This document shows, piece by piece, positions 15,523 to 22,468 of a stretch of DNA of 24,682 nt. Every line of letters starts with the position of its first letter. Position 1 is the stretch's first letter. The stretch spans positions 1-24,682 of the forward strand of contig JAMDBX010000063.1 of the NCBI GenBank assembly GCA_023487645.1, in the 5' to 3' direction. The position numbers were made by a program, and so were the translations under genes. Source of the stretch: Patescibacteria group bacterium (lineage in GTDB: Bacteria; Patescibacteria; Microgenomatia; Daviesbacterales; UBA10151). Below the pieces are notes generated by a model. It was not told the origin of the DNA. It searched no databases and saw only the letters and a program-made list of their open reading frames with translations.

Positions 15523-16417
15523 TTTTTTTCAAGTTTTGTTGGTATTGGGATAAAATTTCCAGCCGGCAATCCTCCGGATGGAAATACAACGCCCCCTCTT
15601 CTATCCGCTCCAGACCTTGCGGCTTTTGCATGTACCATAATTGAAATTTCCTAGCTACATTTTCCATGCTCGTCATTGCGAGAGACCGAAGGGAGCGTGG
15701 CAATCTGGATTTGGGACTAATCCGACCCAAATTGCTTCGTCGTTTCACTCCTCGCAATGACGTATCGATAGAACCTACCCAGTTTGGTAGGTATTTAAAC
15801 ACCCATTGGTTATCCTCAAGGTACTTCTCATAAATCCCGCCTCTTTGCCACAACACCTTCATTTGTAAAATCTCATGAGCAGTAAAAATATCTTTATTGG
15901 CCTGCTCTAACTTATCCTCCTCCAGTAAAATATTTACACAAAGCTTTCCGGCTGCCCTCCTACCCTTTTCCCCCACCTTCCGTTTTTGCCTGGTCAAAGA
16001 TAATAATCCTAAAGCCAACAGCCGGGAAACCCACAAGCGGTTTTTAGAAGTAATAATAAACAAATCAATGTCATCGGTTTTCCCGGCATTATTTACCGCC
16101 AGTCCTCCGGAAATACCCACCAATTTTATCCAAGGAATAATTTTTAGGATTTGAGAAAGAGCTCTGACTTTCCTTAAATATTTTGCAGACTGCTCTTCTC
16201 GCCGGCGTCTTTGACTAATCAACCCATTTTTTTTCTTCAGAAAATAATAATCACTCTGCATCTTACACTTTTTACTTTGCACCAATTTCCCAAGCGTTTT
16301 TTCTATCTGCCTTAGTGTCACTTTTTTATCAATTAACCATTTATGGATCTCATAAATAGTCAGGGGATAATCAAACAAATCAGCATAAATTAGAGTTTTA
16401 AGAATCGCTTTTTCCAT
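15509..16417 (-). CDS. Nucleotidyltransferase-like protein with N-terminal winged-helix, carrying an in-frame palindromic element
   Basis: The frame gives 302 residues. Residues 1-70 look like a winged helix (LFDYPLTIYEIHKWLI). A Pol-beta-type nucleotidyltransferase core follows, with GISGGLAVNNAGKTDDIDLF (101-120), where S103 and the D116/D118 pair fit the GxS...DxD motif. The C-terminal part ends with YFHPEDCRLEILSQYQQNL. Residues 219-249 (TSLRGVKRRS...RSLAMT) are translated from a palindromic repeat at 15671-15762 and look foreign, yet the frame stays open on both sides. Function is unknown; related Patescibacteria proteins are only annotated as hypothetical as far as I recall. The ATG lies seven bases after an extended -10. 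The 3' end overlaps the groES CIRCE-like site. Confidence 0.72.
   Translation of the reverse strand: MEKAILKTLIYADLFDYPLTIYEIHKWLIDKKVTLRQIEKTLGKLVQSKKCKMQSDYYFLKKKNGLISQRRRREEQSAKYLRKVRALSQILKIIPWIKLVGISGGLAVNNAGKTDDIDLFIITSKNRLWVSRLLALGLLSLTRQKRKVGEKGRRAAGKLCVNILLEEDKLEQANKDIFTAHEILQMKVLWQRGGIYEKYLEDNQWVFKYLPNWVGSIDTSLRGVKRRSNLGRISPKSRLPRSLRSLAMTSMENVARKFQLWYMQKPQGLERIEEGALYFHPEDCRLEILSQYQQNLKKIISP
15671..15762. repeat. Palindromic repeat element inserted in frame in the nucleotidyltransferase-like gene
   Basis: The element spans 92 bp and starts CGTCATTGCGAG and ends CTCGCAATGACG as terminal inverted arms. Internal parts also pair: GGCAATCTGGATT with AATTGCTTCG, and TGGG with CCCA around GACTAATCCGA. 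It is translated in the host gene as a serine/arginine/leucine-rich peptide. Since 92 is not a multiple of three, the true insertion, including any target duplication, must differ by at least one base from the arms drawn here. It is related to the elements at 15397-15462 and 16889-16915 through the GTCATT..GAG end. Confidence 0.85.
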
Positions 16418-16424
16418 ATCCTGT

Positions 16425-16433
16425 AATTTAGCA
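16425..16433 (-). promoter_or_regulatory. Extended -10 promoter of the nucleotidyltransferase-like gene
   Basis: The minus strand reads TGCTAAATT, a TGn extended -10 with TAAATT ending seven bases before the ATG at 16417. It is divergent from and next to the murB promoter. Confidence 0.45.
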
Positions 16434-16449
16434 TATTAACCCAAGATAG

Positions 16450-16455
16450 TATAAT
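16450..16455 (+). promoter_or_regulatory. -10 box (TATAAT) of murB
   Basis: A perfect TATAAT ends seven bases before the ATG at 16463, so the mRNA should start at or next to the start codon. This favours 16463 over the in-frame TTG at 16457. Confidence 0.55.
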
Positions 16456-16462
16456 ATTGTCT

Positions 16463-17407
16463 ATGCTGAAACTTGAAGATAACTTTCCCTTAAAAAATAT
16501 CACCACCTTACAAATTGGTGGGCCGGCCAAAAAATTTGTTGCAGTAAAAACCCAGGAAGATTTGATTGAAGCCATCGCATACGCCAAAAACAACCAAATA
16601 CCCTACTTAATAATTGGCGGCAGCAGCAATTTATTAATCGCTGATGAAGGGGTAAATGGTTTGGTAATTAAAAACGAAATTTCCAGCATCGAATCAATAT
16701 CACACCTCGGAGGTGTAACATTGAAAGTTAAATCAGGTACTATTTTGCAAGATGTAGTTGACTATGCCATTAACCACAACTTGGCTGGTTTAGAAAAGTT
16801 GACCAAAATTCCTGGCACGGTGGGCGGAGCAGTTTATGGCAATGCCGGCGCTTATGGTCAAACCATTTCCGACCACATAACCCGCGTTGTCATTCTGAGC
16901 GAAGCGAAGAATCTCAAGACTTTAACTAAAAGCAAATGTAAGTTTGGTTACCGAAACAGTATCTTCAAAAAGAATAAATACCCAATTATAGAAGCCGCAT
17001 TCCAGCTGGAAACTGGTAATCCGGAAAATCTGCAAATGGCCGCCAAGGCAGTGGCGTGGAAAAGATTTGTCAAATATCCGCCTGGTCTAAAATGCCCGGG
17101 CTCTTTTTTCAAGAATTTAGTGGCGGCGGATATTCCCGAAGAAATCTTAAAAAATATTCCGCCGGAAAAAATTGTTTACGGCAAATTGCCTGCCGGAGCA
17201 CTGCTGGAAGAAGTGGGTGCCAAAGGGCAGTCCTTAAACGGCATCGCCATTTCGGACCGCCATGCCAACTTGTTTATCAACCAAGGCACCGGCACCGCCC
17301 AGGCTTTTTATAATCTAGCCAAAACTTATGCCCAAAAAGTGAAAGAAAAATTTGGTATTACCTTAGAACCCGAAGTCCAATTAATCAACCTGCCGCCATT
17401 TTCTTAA
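16463..17407 (+). CDS. murB: UDP-N-acetylenolpyruvoylglucosamine reductase
   Basis: MurB is the FAD-dependent cytosolic enzyme that reduces UDP-GlcNAc-enolpyruvate to UDP-MurNAc for peptidoglycan. The 314-residue protein has the FAD-binding LIIGGSSNLLIAD (49-61), then GLEKLTKIPGTVGGAVYGNAGAYG (108-131) in several family motifs. KFGYRNSIFK and the active-site serine region KCPGSFFKN follow, with LEPEVQLI near the end. The order fits a type II MurB without the extra C-terminal loop. A 27-base half-copy of the palindromic repeat encodes VVILSEAKNL in a variable surface turn before FGYRNS, without lengthening the protein. A 15-base palindrome lies at 16702-16716. The stop overlaps the convergent hydrolase stop by four bases. 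No other mur gene is adjacent. Confidence 0.96.
   Translation: MLKLEDNFPLKNITTLQIGGPAKKFVAVKTQEDLIEAIAYAKNNQIPYLIIGGSSNLLIADEGVNGLVIKNEISSIESISHLGGVTLKVKSGTILQDVVDYAINHNLAGLEKLTKIPGTVGGAVYGNAGAYGQTISDHITRVVILSEAKNLKTLTKSKCKFGYRNSIFKKNKYPIIEAAFQLETGNPENLQMAAKAVAWKRFVKYPPGLKCPGSFFKNLVAADIPEEILKNIPPEKIVYGKLPAGALLEEVGAKGQSLNGIAISDRHANLFINQGTGTAQAFYNLAKTYAQKVKEKFGITLEPEVQLINLPPFS
16702..16716. repeat. Short perfect palindrome inside murB
   Basis: ACACCTC-G-GAGGTGT is a perfect 7+1+7 inverted repeat, translated as part of SHLGGVTL. A similar sequence (TCACCCGGAGGGTGTAAA) occurs between vanW and the adenosine kinase gene, so the two may belong to a small repeat family. Confidence 0.5.
16889..16915. 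repeat. Half-copy of the palindromic repeat inside murB
   Basis: The 27-base sequence starting GTCATTCTGAGCGAAGCG and ending AATCTC matches both arms of the 15397-15462 element position by position with only transitions. The second arm is missing. It is read in frame as VILSEAKNL, a peptide recurrent in bacterial proteins carrying this repeat type. Confidence 0.8.
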
Positions 17408-17940
17408 CTTTTAGATATATTCCAAAAGTAGCGGAAATTGTTTATATTTTTCACTAGCTTCCAAGTTAAAATGTTTTTCTCCTGCATGATTTTACTCTGC
17501 CTGATACCACAATCATAAGGATCGTTATCAGAAGCAAAAAAGAAGAAATTCTGACACGAATCTTTAATCTTATTCCAGTTAAAAGGAATTTTTAACAAAT
17601 CTGCTTTATATTTGGATAATTCCGGAATACTTCCTTTATCAGCAAATCCGGCAACTAAAATCGCCTTATCGATTCTTTTACCAGGAGGTAGCTTTTCTAA
17701 AATTCTTAGGATTAGTGTGGCGCCGGACGAATGTCCCACTATTACTGACTCTTGATTAAAATCCCAATCTTTATTGGCAAAAACTGTGTCCAACCAATCT
17801 TCTAAAATTGGCGTCTCAGAATTAGGCAAATCAGGAGACCAAACTTGATAGCCCTTCTCCGCTAAAACCCATTTCAGCCAAGGGAACCAATTGCCGGAAG
17901 AATTATTTCCCGCTCCATGTAAAATTAAAATATTTTTCAT
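17404..17940 (-). CDS. Small alpha/beta hydrolase (RBBP9/YdeN-like), catalytic His apparently missing
   Basis: RBBP9/YdeN-type serine hydrolases are small alpha/beta hydrolases of mostly unknown substrate. The 178-residue product begins with KNILILHGAGNNSSGNWFPWL, has the nucleophile elbow GHSSG (69-73, S71) and the acid loop SDNDPYDCG (137-145). Near the C-terminus, where the family has a GHF-type catalytic histidine, this protein reads INNFRYF (166-172), with N168 at the expected position. The protein then ends after a few residues. It may be inactive, or the histidine may come from elsewhere. The ATG overlaps the upstream stop (ATGA), making it the last gene of a three-gene unit. It converges on murB with overlapping stops. 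Confidence 0.8.
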   Translation of the reverse strand: MKNILILHGAGNNSSGNWFPWLKWVLAEKGYQVWSPDLPNSETPILEDWLDTVFANKDWDFNQESVIVGHSSGATLILRILEKLPPGKRIDKAILVAGFADKGSIPELSKYKADLLKIPFNWNKIKDSCQNFFFFASDNDPYDCGIRQSKIMQEKNILTWKLVKNINNFRYFWNISKS

Positions 17941-18263
17941 AACTCTTCTTCTCCTATTAACTGGTAAATTTCCAAGGGGATTTCTTCATAAGGATGAGAG
18001 GTTTTAATAGCCGTTACCACACTTTTCACTTTATCTTTTTGACAAATTACTTCAATTCTTTCTTCCTCTACTTCTTCCAATTTACCAATTTCCCCAATGG
18101 TTGGATGCGCTCCTTCTCCTGGAATAAATCTACCAATACCTTTGGTAGAAAAAGAAGCATGATGATAATTTCCCAGCACTCCGGCCCCGGCATCGCCCAT
18201 GGCAATTCTGACTTTTTGAGCATCTGCCACCGGTACAAATGTCACAATTTTAACCATTTCCAT
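17937..18263 (-). CDS. COG3323 protein (YqfO/NIF3-insert, CutA-like fold)
   Basis: The 108-residue protein matches the small domain found either alone or inserted in NIF3/YqfO proteins. Its hallmarks are VKIVTFVPVADAQKVR at the start, GNYHHASFSTKGIGRFIPG (31-49), and EGAHPTIGEIGKLEEVEEER, ending with SHPYEEIPLEIYQL. The fold resembles PII/CutA. Its biochemical role is unknown; a metal- or ligand-sensing role has been suggested for the family. It starts three bases after the stop of the solute-binding protein gene and overlaps the next gene. A second ATG two codons in is an alternative start. Confidence 0.85.
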   Translation of the reverse strand: MEMVKIVTFVPVADAQKVRIAMGDAGAGVLGNYHHASFSTKGIGRFIPGEGAHPTIGEIGKLEEVEEERIEVICQKDKVKSVVTAIKTSHPYEEIPLEIYQLIGEEEL

Positions 18264-18266
18264 AAA

Positions 18267-19580
18267 TCATTGACCGCTTGGCACCGGTTGCGATTTAGTG
18301 TATTTATCCAGCACCTGCTTAACTCCTTTATCAACTGTTTGCAAGGCAGCTGCCGGATCAGTTCCGGCCAAAGTGGCATTAATACCATCTTCAAAATATT
18401 TAATCATTTCATCATTCATGCCGTTATCAAAAGTGTTGGAAGATAAATACCAGAATTTATAAATTGGCCCTTGGGTGACAAAAGCACCTACAATCGGGTC
18501 GCTGGCCAGTTCATTTGATAAACTGGCTAAAGAATAAGGCTCCCCAAATAATCTTACTTGCGCCGCTTGTTGGTAGGCCAACTTCTCTGTTTCAACCGAG
18601 GTTAAGAACTTGATGAATTTCCAGGCTTCTGCCGGGTTTTGCGATTTGGCAGATACAACTTGGCCCCAAAAAGTGGCCCAATCAACATTTTTCCCGGACA
18701 GTTGCGGCACCGGCGCCACTTTAAATTTTAAATCAGGATTAGCCACCCGCAATTCATGTGCCCGCCAGGAAGGGGCAAAGTAAAAACCTAAACGTCCTTG
18801 GGCAAACATGTCCGTGGATTTTGGCATATTTACATCCCAGGTCTTTTTCCGGGGATCTGTGACAAAACCGGTATAAAACTGCAGCACTTCTGCTGCCTGC
18901 GGGGAAGCCAGATTATTAAAATCCACCCCCGGTTGCTGCAAAAGAAGCAATCCTAAAATATCTGACCAGTGATCCACGTTGCCCGCCGTTCCCAAAGCCG
19001 CTCCGGCAGTTTGAAGATTACCGGCGGTGTCTTTGACAGTCATTTTAGTCGCCTCATCCATAAATTCCTGCCAATTTTTCGGCGGGGTGCCGCCAATGGC
19101 ATTTAGCATTTCCTCATTGTAAAAAAGTGCCAGGCCGTCTACTTCCATGGGTGCACCAAGGATGACATTCCCTTTTACAAAACTATCGGCAGCCACTGGA
19201 TAAAAGGCACTCTTATATTCCGGCACAGCAAAAACGTCGGCAGGAGCGGGAGCTAGATCATATTGGAACATCGGCAGCCAGGAGTTATGGATCATAAATA
19301 CATCCGGCCCTACCCCGGCCCGAATTTGGGTTTGAACGCGGGTCCGGTAATTAACCGAAGATTGCCGTTCGTAATTGATCACAATATTGGGGTGCTGGTT
19401 TTGGTATTGGGCAATTAACGGTTTAATTAAATTATCATCTTCCCATAAACCCCAATAAGTCAAAGTTATCGGGCCTTGTGGTTTGGATTTGTTAAAAAGG
19501 GAAATACTGGGCCCAAACTTCCAAAAGACAAACCCCAGCACAATACTCAAACTCAAAGCGATGATAATCACGCGTTTCAT
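18267..19580 (-). CDS. Extracellular solute-binding protein, family 1 (sugar ABC type), membrane-anchored
   Basis: Family 1 binding proteins capture sugars or oligosaccharides for ABC importers. The 437-residue protein has a basic start and one hydrophobic segment (about 3-20). It then shows the typical ITLTYWGLWEDDNLIKPLI, NIVINYE, GVGPDVFMIHNSWLPMF and later GAPMEVDGLALFYNEEML blocks, followed by EAWKFIKFLTS near the C-terminal third. The N-terminal segment has no cysteine lipobox, so it is probably kept as a membrane anchor. No permease or ATPase gene is nearby. The downstream genes (COG3323, hydrolase) do not look like transport partners, so the substrate and importer are unknown. The ATG lies eight bases after a perfect TATAAT. 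Confidence 0.9.
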   Translation of the reverse strand: MKRVIIIALSLSIVLGFVFWKFGPSISLFNKSKPQGPITLTYWGLWEDDNLIKPLIAQYQNQHPNIVINYERQSSVNYRTRVQTQIRAGVGPDVFMIHNSWLPMFQYDLAPAPADVFAVPEYKSAFYPVAADSFVKGNVILGAPMEVDGLALFYNEEMLNAIGGTPPKNWQEFMDEATKMTVKDTAGNLQTAGAALGTAGNVDHWSDILGLLLLQQPGVDFNNLASPQAAEVLQFYTGFVTDPRKKTWDVNMPKSTDMFAQGRLGFYFAPSWRAHELRVANPDLKFKVAPVPQLSGKNVDWATFWGQVVSAKSQNPAEAWKFIKFLTSVETEKLAYQQAAQVRLFGEPYSLASLSNELASDPIVGAFVTQGPIYKFWYLSSNTFDNGMNDEMIKYFEDGINATLAGTDPAAALQTVDKGVKQVLDKYTKSQPVPSGQ

Positions 19581-19582
19581 CT

Positions 19583-19611
19583 TTGTAAATTATACCTCAA
19601 AACAGTACAAT
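19583..19611 (+). promoter_or_regulatory. Promoter TTGTAA-17-TACAAT of the VanW gene
   Basis: TTGTAA (19583-19588) lies 17 bp from TACAAT (19606-19611). The box ends six bases before a GTG at 19618, which predicts a leaderless mRNA and fixes the start there rather than at the in-frame ATG at 19483. Confidence 0.62.
19589..19594 (-). promoter_or_regulatory. -10 box (TATAAT) of the solute-binding protein gene
   Basis: A perfect TATAAT on the minus strand ends eight bases before the ATG at 19580. It lies within the spacer of the divergent VanW promoter, so the two promoters overlap and would compete for polymerase. Confidence 0.55.
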
Positions 19612-19617
19612 ATCGGC

Positions 19618-21399
19618 GTGGCTAAAGCGAAGAAAAAGCTCCCCTTTCAAATCCTTAAAAAAAACCTACTGCCGATTATTTTATCCGTCCTGCTTTTTAT
19701 CCTAATAATTATTACTTACCTGATAACCATCTCAGATAAATATTATCCTTTAACTTTTGTCGGGGATACCAACATTTCTTTTTTAACCGAGGGCCAAGCC
19801 ATTAAATTAGTCCAGGCCAATTTCCAAAAAAGGGCCAGGCAGAAATTAAGCTTCACTCTTTCCACCGGCTCGGCCTCAGCTTTTACCATTGACTTGGCCA
19901 CCAGCTCGGCTGCCTTGGATTATACTGCCCTGGATAAAAATTTCCAGATTAACCATAATGTCTCTTTCTGGCATCAAGCCCAGGCTCAACTCCAAACCCT
20001 GTTCGCCCCTGCAGAAATCGATCCGGAAATCACTTTGTCTTTGGAAAGACAACTTGATACCATTGCCTCAGCAGTTAATCAGGAACCGCAAAATGCAGAG
20101 TTAATCTTTAACGAAACACCTGAATCACCAGACAGCACTCCTTCTGCCTCAATTAAAATCAAAGAGGGTGTCGACGGCCGGTCGCTGGATAAAAATACCG
20201 CAGAAAAGTTAATTAAGGAATTTTTGTTAACCGGTAAATGCTCGCCTCTGCTGCCTTTGAAATCCACTCCACCCAAGATTACTACTGACCAAGTCAATCA
20301 GGCTAAAGAAGCTCTAGAAGCAGTCATCAAAGTACCGATTAAATTAACGTTTGCGGATAAAACATTTGTTTTAGACGCCAAACAACTACTGACCCTTTTG
20401 GATTTAACTAAGGGAGAAAATTCCCTTTTGGACCGGGACCAAACCTACATTTATTTGAAAAGTATTGCCCAGGAAATTGACCAAAATGTCCAGGAGGGTT
20501 TATTTGAATTTGATCCAACCACTAAAAGAGTTTCGGCTTTCCGTCCCTCCAGTGAAGGCCGGAAATTAGACATCAATAAAACAGTGGATCTTTTAAATGA
20601 TGCTTTAACCGGCTCCTCGACTAAAACTATTACCTTGCCGGTTGAGGTTGTCAAACCTAAAATTGAAACTTCTGATGTTAACAAATTAGGAATTAAAGAG
20701 TTATTGGGCCGGGGAGTTTCTAATTTTGCCGGGTCAATCGACAACCGGATTTATAACGTGAGACTGACTGCTTCCAAAATCAATGGCGTGCTAATTGCTC
20801 CTGGTGATACTTTTTCTTTTAACCAAACAGTCGGCGATATTTCCGCCGCCACCGGTTTCAAACAAGCTTATGTGATTAAAGAAGGCCGGACAGTTTTAGA
20901 TGACGGCGGAGGAGTCTGCCAGGACTCCACCACCCTGTTTCGGGCAGTGTTAAATGCCGGCTTACCGGTAATCCAAAGAACCGCCCACGCTTACCGGGTC
21001 GGTTATTACGAACAAGGCTTTCCGCCGGGCTTGGATGCCACAGTATTTTATCCCAGTGTCGATTTCCAATTTAAAAATGACACTGCCAACCACATTTTAA
21101 TCCAGGCCTATACTGTTGGCACCACGCTATATTTTGATTTATACGGCACTTCTGATGGCAGAACAGTAAGTTTAACCCGGCCGGTAATCACCAACCAAAC
21201 GCCCCCACCCCCTGAGCTGCGCCAGGACGACCCGACTCTACCCAAAGGCACAGTTAAACAAGTGGACTGGTCAGCTTGGGGCGCCACTGTTACTTTTAAA
21301 AGAACTGTGACCAAAAATGGTCAGGTAATCGCCAATGAAACCTGGAAATCTGCCTATAAACCATGGCAGGCTGTCTTTTTAGTAGGGACAAAGGAATAG
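19618..21399 (+). CDS. VanW-family envelope protein (YoaR-like, with peptidoglycan-binding repeats)
   Basis: From the GTG at 19618 the product has 593 residues: a basic N-terminus (AKAKKK), one membrane anchor (about 16-36) and a large outer part. Two YoaR-type putative peptidoglycan-binding domains (about 40-170 and 215-345) precede the VanW domain. The VanW domain has GVSNFAGSIDNRIYN, NGVLIAPGDTFSFNQTVG, a DDGGGVCQDSTTLFRA block near 430, and GLDATVFYPSVDFQFKND. The C-terminal tail has a PPPP linker and a beta-rich end. VanW proteins are tied to envelope or glycopeptide-resistance contexts, but their reaction is unproven. A start at the in-frame ATG 19483 would overlap the divergent gene and is rejected. 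Confidence 0.9.
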   Translation: MAKAKKKLPFQILKKNLLPIILSVLLFILIIITYLITISDKYYPLTFVGDTNISFLTEGQAIKLVQANFQKRARQKLSFTLSTGSASAFTIDLATSSAALDYTALDKNFQINHNVSFWHQAQAQLQTLFAPAEIDPEITLSLERQLDTIASAVNQEPQNAELIFNETPESPDSTPSASIKIKEGVDGRSLDKNTAEKLIKEFLLTGKCSPLLPLKSTPPKITTDQVNQAKEALEAVIKVPIKLTFADKTFVLDAKQLLTLLDLTKGENSLLDRDQTYIYLKSIAQEIDQNVQEGLFEFDPTTKRVSAFRPSSEGRKLDINKTVDLLNDALTGSSTKTITLPVEVVKPKIETSDVNKLGIKELLGRGVSNFAGSIDNRIYNVRLTASKINGVLIAPGDTFSFNQTVGDISAATGFKQAYVIKEGRTVLDDGGGVCQDSTTLFRAVLNAGLPVIQRTAHAYRVGYYEQGFPPGLDATVFYPSVDFQFKNDTANHILIQAYTVGTTLYFDLYGTSDGRTVSLTRPVITNQTPPPPELRQDDPTLPKGTVKQVDWSAWGATVTFKRTVTKNGQVIANETWKSAYKPWQAVFLVGTKE

Positions 21400-21413
21400 G
21401 TGTAAAGCTATCT

Positions 21414-21426
21414 CACCCGGAGGGTG
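21414..21426. repeat. Small GC-rich hairpin CACCC-GGA-GGGTG after vanW
   Basis: A five-base-pair stem with a three-base loop starts 15 bases after the vanW stop. No T-run follows, so it is not a standard intrinsic terminator. Its flanks resemble the palindrome in murB at 16702-16716. Confidence 0.4.
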
Positions 21427-21439
21427 TAAACTTAAATGC

Positions 21440-21469
21440 ACATTAATGCTACGGTCGTAATATTAATGT
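21440..21469. promoter_or_regulatory. 30-bp imperfect palindrome between vanW and the adenosine kinase gene
   Basis: ACATTAAT pairs with ATTAATGT as outer arms and TACG with CGTA as an inner stem around GT, so 24 of 30 positions are self-complementary. It ends about 53 bases before the -10 box of the kinase operon. It could be an operator for the methyl-cycle genes, a terminator-like hairpin for vanW, or another repeat. The 136-base gap (21400-21535) holds this, the hairpin at 21414 and the promoter; I see nothing else in it. Confidence 0.45.
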
Positions 21470-21522
21470 CAACAAATTGATACATTATAGAGGCAACTTT
21501 CTTCATCTAAACAATTTTAGTG

Positions 21523-21528
21523 TATACT
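21523..21528 (+). promoter_or_regulatory. -10 box (TATACT) of the adenosine kinase-adenosylhomocysteinase operon
   Basis: TATACT ends seven bases before the ATG at 21536. The mRNA is expected to be leaderless, which leaves no room for a SAM or SAH riboswitch in the leader. Confidence 0.5.
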
Positions 21529-21535
21529 TAAAAAC

Positions 21536-22468
21536 ATGATTACCGTCACCGGCTCCCTGGCTTTTGATCACATTATGGATTATCCGGGGAAATTTTCCGA
21601 TCACATCATGTCGGATAGAATTCATCAAATCAATCTGTCTTTTTTGGTCACCACTTTAAAAAAACAAAATGGCGGCACTGCCGGCAACATTGCCTATAAC
21701 CTGGCCCTTCTTAAAACTCCGGTGTCTATTGTTGGGATGGCTGGAGTTGATTTTTTGGATTATGCCAAGTTTTTAGAAGAAGCCGGGGTGGATATTTCAA
21801 ATATCCAAACTGCGAAAAATAATTTAACCTCTTCGGCCTTCATTATGACCGATCAAACAGATAATCAAATTACCGCCTTTTATCCCGGCGCCATGGAAGA
21901 TACCCATAAATTATCTTTGGAAAGCATGGCGACTGATTTTGCCGTTATTTCTCCCAACAATCCCCAAGCCATGGTTAAGTTTGCGGCTGATTGCCAAAAG
22001 CAAGCCATCCCTTATATGCTAGACCCGGGTATGCAGCTGCCAGCCCTTTCTCCCGGCGATTTAAAAGACATGCTCAAAGGTGCCAAAATTTTAATCGGCA
22101 ATGATTATGAAATTGCTTTGTTGAAAGAAAAGCTATTCTTATCTGACTCCCAGCTTTTAGACAAGGTCAAAATATTAATCACTACCTTAGGGGAAAAGGG
22201 TTCAGTAATTCAAACTAAAGACCAAACTTTACAAATCGATTCCGGCAAAGTTACCGAGGCTGTTGATCCCACCGGCGCCGGCGATGCTTATCGGGCCGGA
22301 TTTTTGGCTGGTTTTACCAAAGGTTGGAATTTAAAGACTTGCGGGCAAATGGGATCAATTGCCGCTTGTTTCGCAGTCGAAAAATATGGTACAACTAGCC
22401 ATACATTTTCTTTGGAAGAATTTAAAAAAAGATATCAAGAGAACTTTGGAGAAGACTTAAATTTATGA
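21536..22468 (+). CDS. PfkB-family kinase, probable adenosine kinase
   Basis: The 310-residue ribokinase-fold protein begins with [20 protein letters not shown]. It has the first PfkB signature [15 protein letters not shown] (45-59) and the second signature [13 protein letters not shown] (244-256), with D250 as catalytic base. The FSDHI and NGGTAGN context is close to bacterial/archaeal adenosine kinases. Adenosine kinase would turn adenosine plus ATP into AMP. Its stop overlaps the start of the adenosylhomocysteinase gene (ATGA), which releases adenosine, so removal of that product is the likely role. A different nucleoside or sugar substrate cannot be fully ruled out. Confidence 0.88.
   Translation: MITVTGSLAFDHIMDYPGKFSDHIMSDRIHQINLSFLVTTLKKQNGGTAGNIAYNLALLKTPVSIVGMAGVDFLDYAKFLEEAGVDISNIQTAKNNLTSSAFIMTDQTDNQITAFYPGAMEDTHKLSLESMATDFAVISPNNPQAMVKFAADCQKQAIPYMLDPGMQLPALSPGDLKDMLKGAKILIGNDYEIALLKEKLFLSDSQLLDKVKILITTLGEKGSVIQTKDQTLQIDSGKVTEAVDPTGAGDAYRAGFLAGFTKGWNLKTCGQMGSIAACFAVEKYGTTSHTFSLEEFKKRYQENFGEDLNL

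Noticed and set aside
15423..15638. 71-residue minus-strand frame across the groES leader repeat
   Set aside because: It overlaps the nucleotidyltransferase-like gene in another frame and ends in repeat sequence; its product has no family features.
19483..19617. Upstream extension of the VanW protein from the ATG at 19483
   Set aside because: It would overlap the divergent solute-binding protein by about 100 bases and lie upstream of a well-formed promoter whose -10 points to the GTG at 19618.
21400..21535. SAM/SAH riboswitch or intrinsic terminator before the adenosine kinase gene
   Set aside because: The predicted transcription start is at the ATG, leaving no leader for a riboswitch, and neither hairpin is followed by a T-run.
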